From contig JANXXV010000281.1 of assembly GCA_025350445.1 (NCBI GenBank), positions 1 through 6,475 on the forward strand: a stretch of 6,475 nt of DNA. Direction: 5' to 3'. The notes under the pieces were generated by a model, which saw only the letters and a list, made by a program, of their open reading frames with translations, was not told the origin of the DNA and made no database searches. This stretch comes from Bryobacteraceae bacterium. Its GTDB lineage: Bacteria > Acidobacteriota > Terriglobia > Bryobacterales > Bryobacteraceae. This document shows, one piece after another, positions 6,043 through 6,475 of this stretch (position 1 is its first letter; every line of letters begins with the position of its first letter). The position numbers and the translations under genes were made by a program.

Positions 6043-6467
6043 CGGAAATTGTCGGCGCGCCAGTTGACGATGGACTTCTTAATATCAGCTGGCGAGAGTT
6101 GATTCGAAAATGTCAGCGCCACCAGACGGGGAATTTCAGCGTCGGAGGCAAAGCGCAGCGAGATCAGTTGACGTTCGGTAAGTTCACCAATGCGGGAACG
6201 CAGGGGTTCCTGTAAAAGATTAGACAAGCGGAGCCTCTCTTCCAGCCGGATCACCCGGTCCTGCACTCTCAAAGAAGTCAATCTCCCTTGAAACGTCACG
6301 ACGGCCAAGCCGAAGGCGATTACCATCATCCATCCCGATTCCAGCGAGGGATGCCGGACCAGATTGACAATGGAGCAAATCGCATTGATCAGGAATACCG
6401 GAGCGGCGAAAAAGTGGAACGGTGGATCCCACCTTGTGTGATGGGCTAGATCTTGGGTTGTTGGCAT
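6036..6467 (-). CDS. Small membrane protein, DUF6526-like
   Basis: A 143-residue protein of unknown function. Two hydrophobic segments (about 17-37, FHFFAAPVFLINAICSIVNLV, and 46-60, WMMVIAFGLAVVTFQ) form a probable transmembrane hairpin. The cytoplasmic-type C-terminal part contains LRVQDRVIRLEERLRL (66-81), LTERQLISLRFASDAEIPRLV (96-116) and a basic end KKSIVNWRADNFRV (130-143). The HTRWDPPFHFF start, QDRVIRLEERLR and QLISLRFASD...IP together match my recollection of DUF6526 proteins, which are common in acidobacteria and some Bacteroidota. The charged helix after the second membrane segment may be a coiled coil. Start at ATG 6467; only eight bases upstream are in the window, so its ribosome binding site cannot be judged. 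It lies upstream of, and on the same strand as, the acyl-CoA genes, 62 bp away, which permits but does not prove co-transcription. Confidence 0.78.
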   Translation of the reverse strand: MPTTQDLAHHTRWDPPFHFFAAPVFLINAICSIVNLVRHPSLESGWMMVIAFGLAVVTFQGRLTSLRVQDRVIRLEERLRLSNLLQEPLRSRIGELTERQLISLRFASDAEIPRLVALTFSNQLSPADIKKSIVNWRADNFRV

Positions 6468-6475
6468 ATGGGTTG

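Overview
This window looks like chromosomal DNA of an acidobacterium related to Candidatus Solibacter (Bryobacterales). The main reason is the long plus-strand gene. It ends in the roughly 210-residue C-terminal domain known as the Solibacter uncharacterized C-terminal domain (TIGR03437 type) and is built from SBBP and Asp-box repeats, a combination typical of that group. The DUF6526-like gene, the moderately high GC content and the type of acyl-CoA dehydrogenase fit this assignment. All family assignments were made by eye from the translated sequence, and no search was run.

Layout. Plus strand: the last 51 codons of a Gfo/Idh/MocA-type oxidoreductase (ending at 158), a short intergenic stretch with a perfect GC-rich inverted repeat (169-189), then a 1014-residue secreted repeat protein (199-3243). 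Only six bases separate its stop codon from that of a minus-strand gene. Minus strand, in transcription order from the right edge: a small two-helix membrane protein (DUF6526-like, 6467-6036), four tandem 14-bp repeats (6042-5987), a crotonase-fold enoyl-CoA hydratase/isomerase (5973-5188), an acyl-CoA dehydrogenase whose ATG directly follows the hydratase stop (5187-3982), and a toxin-antitoxin pair: a CopG-like antitoxin (3941-3684) overlapping a PIN-domain VapC-like toxin (3687-3250) by an ATGA junction.

How the genes work together. The dehydrogenase and the crotonase homologue are almost certainly co-translated and act on acyl-CoA thioesters in the cytoplasm. The dehydrogenase carries the LADGPDEVH active-site motif of the ACAD10/11-like branch. 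The crotonase homologue lacks both classical hydratase glutamates but keeps a glutamate where delta3,delta2-enoyl-CoA isomerases have theirs. The pair may therefore serve a specialised acyl-CoA route rather than standard beta-oxidation. The toxin-antitoxin pair is a self-contained module with its own strong ribosome binding site, 40 bp downstream of the dehydrogenase.

I see no clearly new multi-gene system here. The most interesting points are the apparent nesting of a seven-motif Asp-box propeller inside a seven-unit SBBP propeller, the isomerase-like active site of the annotated 'hydratase', and the 14-bp tandem repeat in front of the acyl-CoA genes. There is no gene-free stretch longer than about 65 bases.
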